Below are positions 1 to 7,546 of a DNA stretch of 10,599 nt, one piece after another (positions within the stretch are counted from its first letter, which is position 1; every line of letters begins with the position of its first letter). Source of the stretch: Clostridiales bacterium (lineage in GTDB: Bacteria > Bacillota > Clostridia > Tissierellales > Sedimentibacteraceae); assembly GCA_003487955.1 (NCBI GenBank), contig DNNJ01000244.1, forward strand, positions 777 through 11,375, given 5' to 3'. The translations under genes and the position numbers were made by a program. The notes under the pieces were generated by a model, which was not told the origin of the DNA, searched no databases, and worked only from the letters and a program-made list of their open reading frames with translations.

Positions 1-127
1 GAAAAATAATAAAAATAACAAGCGAACATTTGCAGGACACGAATATAATTCTTAGCGAATGGAGGCTAAAAATCCGTTAAGCAGCTTGCACTGTTTGAGC
101 GAGCCCCAAAAATGGGGTTAGGGCATC
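1..127. repeat. Palindrome-rich intergenic segment downstream of the radical SAM operon
   Basis: This stretch follows the stop codon of the last operon gene on the minus strand and has no open frame worth calling. It contains a short hairpin, CCCCA (104-108) with TGGGG (113-117), and a near-palindrome AAGCAGCTT around 80-88. It is richer in G+C than the surrounding intergenic DNA. The style (AGCGAATGGAGGC, GCTTGCACTG) resembles dispersed intergenic repeats I have seen in clostridial genomes, but that is memory and not a search. The CCCCA hairpin is not followed by a U-run in the minus direction, so I do not call it a convincing intrinsic terminator, though the operon transcript may end here. 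Confidence 0.4.
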
Positions 128-1450
128 TTAAAAAATATTCGGTGTAATTCTGTTTTTTATCTGGTATCTGTAAAACAAATTAACAATTGAATAAAACAAA
201 TATTTGCTCGGTTTCTGTAAAAATTCTTTCCTGAATATATTCCTTTTTAAAATTGAGATGAAAGTAAACAACGAATCATACAATTCCCAATATGCATTTG
301 TTAATTCATCCGGTGTCATATTTTTAGGTCTGTGAACAGCTTCTGTTCCATCAAAGGAATAAATATCTTCTTTGATAATTCTACCCGCTTTCGTCATATC
401 CTTAAAAAATTTAGTTCCCGGAATAGGTGTCAGTATATAAAACCGAGGTACCGTTATTTTATTATCTTCAATAAAATTCTTTGTATCCCTTATTGTTGAC
501 AAGGTATCTCCTTCTCCTCCAACAACCATTTCCGTAGAAACATCTATACCGTGTGAGTGAATGTTTTGAATAAGCTTAGGATATTCCAAAGGATTTGCCC
601 AGGATTTATTCATGCCTTTTAAGCTTTCCTTTGAAATGCTTTCAAGACCGAAGCTTAATGTGGTACAACCGCCGTCTGACAGTTTTTTCAAAAGCTCATC
701 TTCCCTGCCTATACGAATGTCGCACTGACTCATCCACTGCATGTTTAATTTTTTAATCTCCATTAACAGTTTGTCCAAATATTCCCTGTCAGAAAAAATA
801 TTATCATCCAACAAAAGAAACTTTTTAAAACCTATCTCTTTTACCTGTTTTATATCTCTTACAACTTCATCCAAGGGCTTTTTAATATAGTGCCCTTTAT
901 ACAAGCATGCCACGGAGCAAAAGCTGCAGGTGTTAGGGCAGCCCCTTCCTGCCTGGACAGGTAAAAAATCTCCTATATTTTTATTTATAATAAGGTCAAA
1001 TCGAGGCATGGGTGTTGAAAAATATCCGCTTTCCAAATTTTTTTCATATATTTTCTTGAGTTTTACTTCTTCGTAATCTTTTATAAGCTCACGCCACACC
1101 AATTCAGCATCTCCCACAACAACACTGTCGCAGTGCTTCAATGCTTCCTCTGCCATGATGCTTGCCATATAGCCCCCTAATATTACAGTCTTTCCCATTT
1201 CACGAAATTTCCTTGCAATATCAATTGAGCGAATAACTCCGTGACCCATGGTGCTTATTCCGATTAACTCGGCATCCGTATCAAAAGGAATATCCTCGAT
1301 TATTTCGAGGACAATTTCTGCTTCCCAATCATCAGGCATCATTGCTGCCAATAAAGGCATGGCAAGTCCCACAAAATATAATTTGTTTTTCTTAATGGGC
1401 TTATGATTTTTGTCATAAGGACTTGGCTGTATCAATAATATTTTTTTCAT
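128..1450 (-). CDS. B12-binding-type radical SAM protein (rSAM C)
   Basis: This 440-aa protein is a cobalamin-type radical SAM enzyme, a class that does methylations and carbon-skeleton chemistry. An N-terminal Rossmann-like B12-binding-type domain (about 1-130) carries ILGGYMAS near 90-97 and VVGDAELVW near 111-119, in place of the usual GGxH and GEGE signatures. I see no DxHxxG cobalt-ligand motif, which many members of this class also lack. The radical SAM core has GRGCPNTCSFC with the CxxxCxxC cluster cysteines at about 171, 175 and 178. The tail (LTPIPGTKFF, then a stretch ending HRPKNMTPDEL) resembles the DUF4070 extension seen in HpnP-like enzymes. I chose the ATG at 1450 over the preceding TTG because AAGGAG (1457-1462) lies six bases upstream. 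The start overlaps the previous stop by one base (TGATG). It is the last gene of the operon. The substrate is unknown. Confidence 0.85.
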   Translation of the reverse strand: MKKILLIQPSPYDKNHKPIKKNKLYFVGLAMPLLAAMMPDDWEAEIVLEIIEDIPFDTDAELIGISTMGHGVIRSIDIARKFREMGKTVILGGYMASIMAEEALKHCDSVVVGDAELVWRELIKDYEEVKLKKIYEKNLESGYFSTPMPRFDLIINKNIGDFLPVQAGRGCPNTCSFCSVACLYKGHYIKKPLDEVVRDIKQVKEIGFKKFLLLDDNIFSDREYLDKLLMEIKKLNMQWMSQCDIRIGREDELLKKLSDGGCTTLSFGLESISKESLKGMNKSWANPLEYPKLIQNIHSHGIDVSTEMVVGGEGDTLSTIRDTKNFIEDNKITVPRFYILTPIPGTKFFKDMTKAGRIIKEDIYSFDGTEAVHRPKNMTPDELTNAYWELYDSLFTFISILKRNIFRKEFLQKPSKYLFYSIVNLFYRYQIKNRITPNIF

Positions 1451-2811
1451 CAATGACTCCTTACAATCTTTTGTATATACTGTAAGCTTACAAAGCTTGA
1501 ACCTGCAAGCATTTTTAAATTTGCTTTCAAGCCGTATTTCTTAATTAAATATGATAAATGTTTTGGCCTCATAACTACCGTATAATATGCTTTTAATATT
1601 TCTGCATAAAAAGCTCTGATACTCATATACTTTGGTTTTAAAACAACATGTGCCATATCCCACATTTCAAATGCCTGTCTGTCTGTCAAAAGTGAACCTT
1701 TATAAGAATCAAATATGTCAGTTCCGGGCAGCGGAGTAAGAGGCTGCAAATTGACAAATTTAACATCAAGTTTCCTTAACCAGCTGACTAACTGCCTGAA
1801 ATCTTCTTTTTTAAAATCAAGTGGAATAATCAATGTTGCATATAATTCAATATCCAATTCCTTTAATATTTGAATGCATTTTTCATTTATCTCTATTGTT
1901 GTTCCCTTGTTGTAGCCCTTTAAATCTCCTGCTCTGACAGACTCTATTCCGACGATTACTGCCTGCAAGCCGACAGTTTTAAATTCAATTATAATATCTT
2001 TGTTTTGAGCTATAAAATCAGCTCTTCCATAAACTAAGAATTTCTTTTTTATGTTATTTTTCTTGAGTCCTGTTATGAAGCTTTCAAGCTTATTCCTGTC
2101 ATATAAAAAGTCATCATCTACTATATATACTTCCTCTTCTTCTATTGATGACAATTCCTTAATTACATCCTCTATATGGCGGGCATAGTATTTGCCGCCT
2201 GTAATTTCTTTGCAAAAGCAAAAGGAGCAGTTATATGGACAGCCGAAAGAGGTTTTTATCAAGGCACAAGGGTTGTGAAACATATAATAATAATATTTTC
2301 TGTACTTTTTAACTGCATTTCTGTCAGGATACTTGTAGTCAAATGTACTTTTTTTATCTTCTATATTTATTTCTTCATTGATTTCCTGTACACTTTTTTT
2401 ATTGAGCAAGCCTCTTAATGTTAAATTAAAATTATCAATTCCGTTTTTATTATAAATAAAATCTATATACTCTGAGCTAAAGTCCTCAGGTACAACCTCT
2501 GCGTGAACTCCCCCTGCCCCGGTTTTAACAGTTGGAATAATCTTTTTAGCAGCTTCTGCCATTTCCTTTATTATACCCACATAAGTAATATAGCCTGTAA
2601 ATACAACAAAATCAGGTTTCTTCCAAGATACAATATCTTCGAAGTTATCATTTTCAAGTATCATATCCACGATTTCAGCATCTGTTTCTCTTTTAATATC
2701 ATCAGGAATATTTGAAATCAAATATTCCAATTCCAAGGGTTCACAAATCATTACATGCTGCAAGCCTATGGTTTCTTTATGTGGTCTTGGTCTTACCAAT
2801 AATATTTTCAT
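1450..2811 (-). CDS. B12-binding-type radical SAM protein (rSAM B), paralogue of the 3430-4707 product
   Basis: This 453-aa protein has the two-domain layout of cobalamin-type radical SAM enzymes. The N-terminal Rossmann-like part (about 1-135) has GAGGVHAE at 98-105, the usual GGxH signature. The radical SAM domain has CPYNCSFCFC at 191-200, giving CxxxCxxC at 191/195/198 plus an extra cysteine at 200. Further on are IYIVDDDF-like and LQPLTPLPGT segments typical of the family. It is clearly paralogous to the product of 3430-4707: both share ALIK, GCPYNCSFC, a VDD strand, EPLEL near the N terminus and LKPK near the C terminus. The start overlaps the methyltransferase stop as ATGA. The Shine-Dalgarno (AAGGCGG) is partial, so translational coupling is likely. 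The reaction and substrate cannot be read from the sequence; methyl transfer or radical rearrangement are both possible. Confidence 0.85.
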   Translation of the reverse strand: MKILLVRPRPHKETIGLQHVMICEPLELEYLISNIPDDIKRETDAEIVDMILENDNFEDIVSWKKPDFVVFTGYITYVGIIKEMAEAAKKIIPTVKTGAGGVHAEVVPEDFSSEYIDFIYNKNGIDNFNLTLRGLLNKKSVQEINEEINIEDKKSTFDYKYPDRNAVKKYRKYYYYMFHNPCALIKTSFGCPYNCSFCFCKEITGGKYYARHIEDVIKELSSIEEEEVYIVDDDFLYDRNKLESFITGLKKNNIKKKFLVYGRADFIAQNKDIIIEFKTVGLQAVIVGIESVRAGDLKGYNKGTTIEINEKCIQILKELDIELYATLIIPLDFKKEDFRQLVSWLRKLDVKFVNLQPLTPLPGTDIFDSYKGSLLTDRQAFEMWDMAHVVLKPKYMSIRAFYAEILKAYYTVVMRPKHLSYLIKKYGLKANLKMLAGSSFVSLQYIQKIVRSH

Positions 2812-3425
2812 GATTCCGCCTTTTTTAATGTGTATACTGCTATTCGAGGCATAAAAAACTTCTTCCTGATTATTTCAATGTTCTCCACATAGAAAAAAGG
2901 AGATACTAATATTCTGAATTCATTATCCGAGGGATAGTTCGCCTTGCCTGTGGTAAGCTTCACAAAACTTAATATAAATTTGTCATATATGCTGTCACCG
3001 CTGGCAAACCCCGCAAATATTCTTCCATCGTCCTGTAACATTTTATTTAATTGTTCAAAAACATCCTTTGGCTCCTTGTAATATGGCAGTGAATGGGTAC
3101 AAATAATAATATTGAATTTTTCATCCAATTTATTTAACTCCGATACATCCATTAGTATATGTTTAGCTGAAGGATTTTTGTTTTTTGATATTTCAATCAT
3201 TTTTTCAGAAAAATCAATTCCCGTAATTTTAATATTATTAAATTCTTTTTTTAATTCGAATATTAATTCTCCTGTACCGCAACCTAAGTCTAATACTTTT
3301 AATTCTTCCATATTTTTATATTTTGAAAGGGTTTTAATGATATATTCTCTTGTGGGTTTTAAAGAATCTTTTTGCACCCACAGCTTGTCATATTTGTCTG
3401 CCCAAAAATTCCATATATTAAACAT
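2808..3425 (-). CDS. Class I SAM-dependent methyltransferase
   Basis: This 205-aa protein has the class I methyltransferase fold. Motif I, VLDLGCGTGE (about 44-53), binds SAM, and GIDFSEKM (about 69-76) supplies the acidic ribose-binding residue. HILMDVSEL and IIICTHSLPYY follow as the next strands. It is short, consistent with a methyltransferase core only. The longer frame opens with TTG at 3446, but I prefer the ATG at 3425. AGGTGA (3430-3435) lies four bases upstream of it, and this site contains the TGA stop of the preceding gene, so the ribosome probably reinitiates. Standing between radical SAM genes in a tight operon, it may methylate an intermediate that those enzymes make or modify. 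Whether it acts on O, N or C, and on what substrate, is unknown. Confidence 0.85.
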   Translation of the reverse strand: MFNIWNFWADKYDKLWVQKDSLKPTREYIIKTLSKYKNMEELKVLDLGCGTGELIFELKKEFNNIKITGIDFSEKMIEISKNKNPSAKHILMDVSELNKLDEKFNIIICTHSLPYYKEPKDVFEQLNKMLQDDGRIFAGFASGDSIYDKFILSFVKLTTGKANYPSDNEFRILVSPFFYVENIEIIRKKFFMPRIAVYTLKKAES

Positions 3426-3429
3426 ATGC

Positions 3430-4707
3430 TCACCTGTCCTTGTCAAATAAAGCTCGTCTTACCCTTTTTGAGCCTAAAAGCCTTATGTGGAGCCCGTAAA
3501 ACAGAATATAAAATATAAACTTCGGCAGCTTCGGCTTTAATACCAAGTGTAAAAAATCATACCTTTCCGGTCTTTTATCAATCAGCAGCCCTTCCATTTC
3601 TTCATACAGCTTTGTTTTCTTCAAGGGAGTCATAATTGATATAGTGTACACATCAATTTTGTTTGCTTTAATAAATTTTCTCAAAATATTAAAATCTTTA
3701 AATCCATAGTTTGGCTGTACCATAAATAGTGCTGTCAGGTCAATATCATTTTGTTTAAGCAAGGATATTGCCAAGGGATAATCTGCTGCATCGGTTGTTT
3801 TTTTGTATTCATTCAGCTCCCGGTTTACTGTTGCCTCAAAGCCCGTAATAACCTCCCGAATACCTGCATTTCGAAGCCTTTTTAACAAGTCCCTTTCTCT
3901 TATTATGAAATCTGCCCTTAAATATCCTATTATATTTAAGTTGGACTTTCTTTTTTTTACGATTTCAATAAATTTTAAAGCATCATCTCTTGTAGAAAAC
4001 AATACATCATCAACTACCCAATAATGCTCAGCATCAATACTTTCCATTTCTTCAATCATTTTTTCATAGTCACAAGCTATAAAATGCTTGTTGTTAAGAA
4101 GCTTGCAGTAGCAAAAGGAGCAATTGTACGGACACCCGGTGCTGCCTTTTATAAGAGCGACATTTCTTTTATCAAGATACTTTATTTTTGATTTTACTTC
4201 ATAAAAAAGCTCCCTGTCCGGTTTAATATTCTCATTTTCATAAAGGCTTTCTTTTTCTCCTATATGCCATCCGTCCTGTTGCTGTGAATCAACGCCATGG
4301 TTTAAAGGAATTCTGTCATTATTAATTATTTTTTCAATCAATGTTTTAAAAGCATTTAAGCTTCCGGAATGAAAAACATAATCTATTGTACTCACTCTGA
4401 AATATTCTGCATTTTCCTGTACATGAACTCCCCCCGCAATTATTTTTGCCTTGGGATAAATATTCTTGTAAACTTCAGAGCTTCTTATAATTTCATTCTC
4501 TGCCGTATTGTAGCCTGTAAGCACTATAATATCCGGAGTAATGCCTTTTGGAGGGCTAAATCCAAACAGCCAGTCTACAATATAGCTTTCAATATTCATA
4601 TCGTTTAAAACAGTTTCTAAATAGCATAATTCCAACGGCTCGACTTTTATTGGGTCAATGATTGAAAATATTGTTTTAACTCTTATTTTTTCTAAAAATA
4701 CTATCAT
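3430..4707 (-). CDS. B12-binding-type radical SAM protein (rSAM A), paralogue of the 1450-2811 product
   Basis: This protein is 425 aa from the preferred ATG at 4707. A longer ATG at 4728 has no recognisable Shine-Dalgarno, whereas AAGGA (4716-4720) lies eight bases before 4707. The N-terminal Rossmann-like domain has IIVLTGYNT and AGGVHVQE (about 91-98), the GGxH signature of B12-binding domains. The radical SAM domain starts with GCPYNCSFCYC, with cluster cysteines at about 192, 196 and 199 and a fourth at 201. A VVDDVLF strand, ITGFEAT and a TPLKKTKLYEEM segment follow, in place of the common TPLPGT. The C-terminal end is short and basic (RVRRALFDKDR). It lies four bases after the preceding gene. 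It looks like a duplicate of rSAM B that has diverged, so the two probably act on related substrates or successive positions. Confidence 0.85.
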   Translation of the reverse strand: MIVFLEKIRVKTIFSIIDPIKVEPLELCYLETVLNDMNIESYIVDWLFGFSPPKGITPDIIVLTGYNTAENEIIRSSEVYKNIYPKAKIIAGGVHVQENAEYFRVSTIDYVFHSGSLNAFKTLIEKIINNDRIPLNHGVDSQQQDGWHIGEKESLYENENIKPDRELFYEVKSKIKYLDKRNVALIKGSTGCPYNCSFCYCKLLNNKHFIACDYEKMIEEMESIDAEHYWVVDDVLFSTRDDALKFIEIVKKRKSNLNIIGYLRADFIIRERDLLKRLRNAGIREVITGFEATVNRELNEYKKTTDAADYPLAISLLKQNDIDLTALFMVQPNYGFKDFNILRKFIKANKIDVYTISIMTPLKKTKLYEEMEGLLIDKRPERYDFLHLVLKPKLPKFIFYILFYGLHIRLLGSKRVRRALFDKDR

Positions 4708-4711
4708 ATTC

Positions 4712-5656
4712 TCATTCCTTAAAAACATGATGAACTGTCTTGTATGGTCTGTATGACATAAAAGGAAGCAATTTTTGTATTATAAAATTTATTATTGTAT
4801 TGCTGTGATGAACATAAAGGTATTTATATACTTCCTTGCAGCCGATTTTTAATTTGCTTTCTTCTGCTGTCTGCCCGAATTCTATAATTTGGACTTTATT
4901 TTCTATACCGACCTCAATAATCTTTAAAAGCATATTGTAGTATAAATCATATTTTTTTACTTCATCTTTGTTGAATCCCACAAACAAAAAGCACATCCTG
5001 TCATCAAACTTTTTTAACTGTATAAATCCAATAACATTTCTGGTTTCTTTGTCTATAAACTCATAAATTTCTGCTTCATAATTTTGAAAAAATTCAATAG
5101 GCAGAGTTTCCAATGGATTATCGGTTCTCTCCATTATGCTTAAATACAATTTGTAATGCTTTTCACTGAAATCACTGTTTTCAATTTTCTTGATTATTAA
5201 ATTGCTTCTGTATGTCAAAGCTTTATTTATACGTCTTCTGTATGAACTCCTGAGTTTGTTTAAATAATCATCAAATGCCTCAAAACTGTTTTCAAACACA
5301 AAAGTTGACAAGGTCCTTGAATTTTTAATTATTTGTTCATCAGCATTTAAAACTATCTTTAATCCTTTTCTTTTCTTAATAATTTCAATTGTTTTGTTTA
5401 TATTTCCATAGTATCCTCTTTGAGATACTGATATGGGAAGTCCTATAATTTGAGCTTTTGCATTTAATGGCAGCAAATTTATAAAATTAAATAAATTCAA
5501 CTTTAGTTCATAGGTTATTACAAGGCAGTCCTCTGTTGCTTCATAAAATTGATTGCACGGAGCTATTTTTTCCAACAATGACAACAGCTTTATATATTCT
5601 TCATTTAAGCCAAATGTTTTTATTTCTTTAAGTTCATCCGCTTTATATATTATCAT
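4712..5656 (-). CDS. GNAT/FemAB-like acyl or aminoacyl transferase
   Basis: This 314-aa protein resembles the BioF2-like/FemAB-like branch of the GNAT superfamily. Two features support this: the basic RSSYRRRINKA segment (137-147), common before the catalytic half, and the FGQTAEESKLKIG segment (260-272), which matches the 'G.t.y..K...G' pattern near the end of such proteins. Between them, VIGFIQLKKF and MCFLFVGFN form the central sheet of an acetyltransferase-like fold. I see no signal peptide or membrane segment, so it is probably cytosolic or peripheral. The ATG overlaps the previous stop as ATGA, and AAGGAA sits upstream. In known families such enzymes join an acyl or aminoacyl group to an amine (peptidoglycan, lipid or small molecule); the substrate here is unknown. 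The family call is moderately firm and the function is inference. Confidence 0.65.
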   Translation of the reverse strand: MIIYKADELKEIKTFGLNEEYIKLLSLLEKIAPCNQFYEATEDCLVITYELKLNLFNFINLLPLNAKAQIIGLPISVSQRGYYGNINKTIEIIKKRKGLKIVLNADEQIIKNSRTLSTFVFENSFEAFDDYLNKLRSSYRRRINKALTYRSNLIIKKIENSDFSEKHYKLYLSIMERTDNPLETLPIEFFQNYEAEIYEFIDKETRNVIGFIQLKKFDDRMCFLFVGFNKDEVKKYDLYYNMLLKIIEVGIENKVQIIEFGQTAEESKLKIGCKEVYKYLYVHHSNTIINFIIQKLLPFMSYRPYKTVHHVFKE

Positions 5657-6732
5657 ATAATTTCCTTAACATAAGCTTTATAATGTTTTGATTCCTTATC
5701 AGCCCATTTTATACCGAAGCTTTTTGATTTTAGATTATCTGAAAGTATCCAGCTTGATTCCATTGTGTCATACCTTCCATTAATGCATTTATAACAATAA
5801 TCAAATAATGCAAGTATGGCACCTTTATTTCTTTCTTCGGGTATGACACCTATTTCTACTATTTTAAATGTTTTTATTCTATGAGGAAATAATTTGTTTT
5901 TCAGCACCGTTTTAATACCAACAGTTTCATTTTTATTAATTATTTCGTTAAAATCAGGATACCATAGCAAGAACCCTACAGGTACTCCATGTTTTTCCAC
6001 AAAAATAAGATTTTCTTCATTCATTAAATATTTTAGCTCCTTGAATAGCTCATAGTCTTCTTCTGTCTTCCTTGTGTAATAAAATAAATGCTCGTTAAAT
6101 GCTTCATTGTTAATTTGTGTATATATTTCTATTTCCTTCTTAAAATTTCTGAAATCTGTCTTTCTTACTGTATAAAGCTCTTTAAGCTTTTCTCTTACAT
6201 CATTGTTTATTAACTCCGGAGAGTTTGACATATCCTTTTTATAACTAACCATGTGAATTGTTTCAAAACCGCTTTTTTCAAAATAATCATTATAAAATTC
6301 AGGATTGTAAGGTGCTCCGAAGGTTTGCTTTTTATCGAAGCCGCTTGAAAGAAATCCAAGACCGTAATTAACATGTATATTCAATGAGCCGGTTATCCAA
6401 GAAGCATTCTTTTCCTTAGCCATATCTTTAGCTCTGTTTAAAATAAGATTAAAAGCATCCATGTTGAATTTTTCCGATTCGAAGAAGCATATTTGTAAAT
6501 ATTCCGGCATCCTGTGTGCATAGGCAAGAACAGATATAATTATAATTTCATTATTGTCCACTACCATAACAGGCTCTGTATCTACAGAGCTGCACAGCTT
6601 TGAACTTCCGTACAAAATATTTTTCAACATACCGGACAATGTATCTCTTTTTAAATCATTATTTAAATATTGTTTTTTATAAAACTCCAAGAAAACTTTT
6701 CTTTTTTCTTTGTTTACTGTGATTAATTCCAT
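5653..6732 (-). CDS. GNAT-family protein, YghO-like, first gene of the operon
   Basis: This 359-aa protein appears to be a double GNAT-fold protein. The first half carries WITGSLNIHVNYGLGF, SSGFDKK and PYNPEFYNDYFEKSGFE (about 112-157). These match the layout 'GP.N.s....GLL..GFD.....YNP.YY....e..GF' that I recall from YghO-like acetyltransferases. The second half has VEIGVIPEERNKGAILALF (292-310), which looks like the acetyl-CoA-binding loop and helix of GNAT enzymes. The start at 6732 is supported by GGAG (6738-6741) five bases upstream. The gene directly follows a good promoter (6759-6787) and leads the six-gene unit. It may acylate the same product as the next gene, or the pair may work on two positions. 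No known pathway is matched. Confidence 0.65.
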   Translation of the reverse strand: MELITVNKEKRKVFLEFYKKQYLNNDLKRDTLSGMLKNILYGSSKLCSSVDTEPVMVVDNNEIIIISVLAYAHRMPEYLQICFFESEKFNMDAFNLILNRAKDMAKEKNASWITGSLNIHVNYGLGFLSSGFDKKQTFGAPYNPEFYNDYFEKSGFETIHMVSYKKDMSNSPELINNDVREKLKELYTVRKTDFRNFKKEIEIYTQINNEAFNEHLFYYTRKTEEDYELFKELKYLMNEENLIFVEKHGVPVGFLLWYPDFNEIINKNETVGIKTVLKNKLFPHRIKTFKIVEIGVIPEERNKGAILALFDYCYKCINGRYDTMESSWILSDNLKSKSFGIKWADKESKHYKAYVKEII

Positions 6733-6758
6733 GATTGCTCCATAAATTTTTATAGTAC

Positions 6759-6787
6759 ATTATAGCACAGCTTGATAACTATTACAA
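6759..6787 (-). promoter_or_regulatory. Sigma-A promoter of the six-gene operon
   Basis: Read on the minus strand, TTGTAA (6782-6787) and TATAAT (6759-6764) are 17 bp apart. TG precedes the -10 by one base, giving an extended -10. Transcription would start near 6752, about 20 bases before the ATG at 6732, so the leader is very short. I see no clear operator. The -35 touches the U-run of the upstream niaX terminator. Confidence 0.75.
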
Positions 6788-6811
6788 AAAAAAAGACTGC
6801 TGTACAGTCTT
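6786..6811 (-). terminator. Intrinsic terminator of the niaX transcript
   Basis: On the minus strand a 7-bp stem of AAGACTG (on plus, 6793-6799) and CAGTCTT (6805-6811) with a 5-nt loop is followed directly by nine T residues. This is a canonical rho-independent terminator. It ends the niaX (and possibly niaR) transcript just before the promoter of the radical SAM operon. Confidence 0.8.
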
Positions 6812-6889
6812 AATTTGAGATCTTTCGCTTACGCTCAGGATGACATAAATGAAGTTTATAAATAGTCTAAAGACTGTTGTGCAGTCTTA
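6792..6889. repeat. Duplicated 21-bp hairpin units flanking a short repeat-like element
   Basis: The 21-bp units at 6792-6812 and 6869-6889 differ at only two positions, both in the loop. Each folds as AAGACTG, 5-nt loop, CAGTCTT. The right copy includes the niaX stop codon. Between them lies a roughly 57-bp spacer containing CTTTCGCTTACGCTCAGGAT (6822-6841). This resembles the 'TGAGCG(N)AGCGAA' palindromic intergenic repeats found in many bacteria; that likeness is from memory. The left copy works as a terminator because it has a U-run; the right copy has none. Confidence 0.7.
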
Positions 6890-7459
6890 CACATTGTAAT
6901 TCACACTGACATCAACCGGAATTTTAACTGCCTTTGTAACCGGCTTCCAAATTGCCTGTGCCAAATAAAAATCCACCATGCTGTGTACTACAGTTCCCAC
7001 TCCTACCAATAATATTACTGAAACAATGAATCCTTTGGCATAATATGCCGTACTCATGTTGTTTCCGAAATAAAAAGGCATTACTATAAATACTTCACTT
7101 ATTCCGTGCAAAATTCCAATTGCTAAAGAAAACATTTGAGATGATTTAAAAGATTTTAATGCATTTTGATGTTTTTTCAAATATATTGCTCCTGCCGCTG
7201 CAAAAACAATGTGTGTTGCAGCACGTAAAACTATAACTATTGGAAATCCGGCCAAGAAAAATCCTGCTGCCGTTCCTGCGGCAACAAATAATGCAGTTGC
7301 AGGTGAAATAAACATTGCAATGAAAATTGCTACATGGCTCGCCAAAGTAAATGATGCAGGCTCCAAGGTTATTTTAAGCGGTGATATTATGGGTATTACT
7401 ATTCCAATTGCACATAAAAGCGCTGATATTACCATTGAGCTATTATTATTCCTATTCAT
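6887..7459 (-). CDS. niaX: Niacin ECF transporter S component NiaX
   Basis: This 190-aa, very hydrophobic membrane protein looks like the substrate-binding S component of an energy-coupling-factor transporter. About six membrane segments can be seen. Helix 1 has ALLCA (13-17), the small-residue AxxxA pattern that S components use to dock on EcfT. The neighbouring niaR gene and the operator-like repeats in its leader make niacin (nicotinate) the likely substrate. The shared EcfA/A'/T module is not in the window. I start it at the ATG at 7459, with AGAAAGGA upstream. The frame stays open to 7546, but that extension would be translated through the operators and promoter and is polar. It is likely repressed by NiaR when niacin is plentiful. 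Another vitamin is possible if the operator reading is wrong. Confidence 0.8.
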   Translation of the reverse strand: MNRNNNSSMVISALLCAIGIVIPIISPLKITLEPASFTLASHVAIFIAMFISPATALFVAAGTAAGFFLAGFPIVIVLRAATHIVFAAAGAIYLKKHQNALKSFKSSQMFSLAIGILHGISEVFIVMPFYFGNNMSTAYYAKGFIVSVILLVGVGTVVHSMVDFYLAQAIWKPVTKAVKIPVDVSVNYNV

Positions 7460-7483
7460 TATTCTATCCTTTCTATTGTTTAT

Positions 7484-7505
7484 TGTCTTGACATGTGTCT
7501 TGACA
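7484..7505. promoter_or_regulatory. Tandem NiaR operator-like repeats
   Basis: TGTCTTGACA occurs exactly twice, at 7484-7493 and 7496-7505. The copies are directly repeated with a 12-bp period, lying between the predicted transcription start and the niaX ribosome binding site. A third, inverted copy with one mismatch (TGTCAAGATA, 7541-7550) covers the -35 box. The position and repetition fit binding by the neighbouring niacin repressor. I recall TGTCTTGACA-like sites for NiaR/YrxA, but did not check this. Confidence 0.65.
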
Positions 7506-7517
7506 TTTATGGACAAA

Positions 7518-7546
7518 ATTATAGAACAGTTTTTTATTTTTGTCAA
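7518..7546 (-). promoter_or_regulatory. Consensus sigma-A promoter of niaX
   Basis: The minus strand has a perfect TTGACA (7541-7546), a 17-bp spacer and a perfect TATAAT (7518-7523). Transcription would start near 7511, giving a leader of about 50 nt that contains the operator repeats. Such a strong promoter suggests that control is mainly by repression. Confidence 0.85.

Noticed and set aside
128..6732. A RiPP precursor peptide inside the radical SAM operon
   Set aside because: The genes overlap or are 4 nt apart, leaving no room, and I found no small open frame with a ribosome site in the flanks.
6812..6868. Insertion sequence between the duplicated hairpins
   Set aside because: The spacer is only about 57 bp, has no terminal inverted repeats and no coding capacity; at most it is a small repeat element.
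7460..7546. N-terminal extension of NiaX by 29 residues
   Set aside because: It would cover the predicted transcription start and operators, lacks a ribosome site, and adds a polar stretch before helix 1; the ATG at 7459 has AGAAAGGA at good distance.
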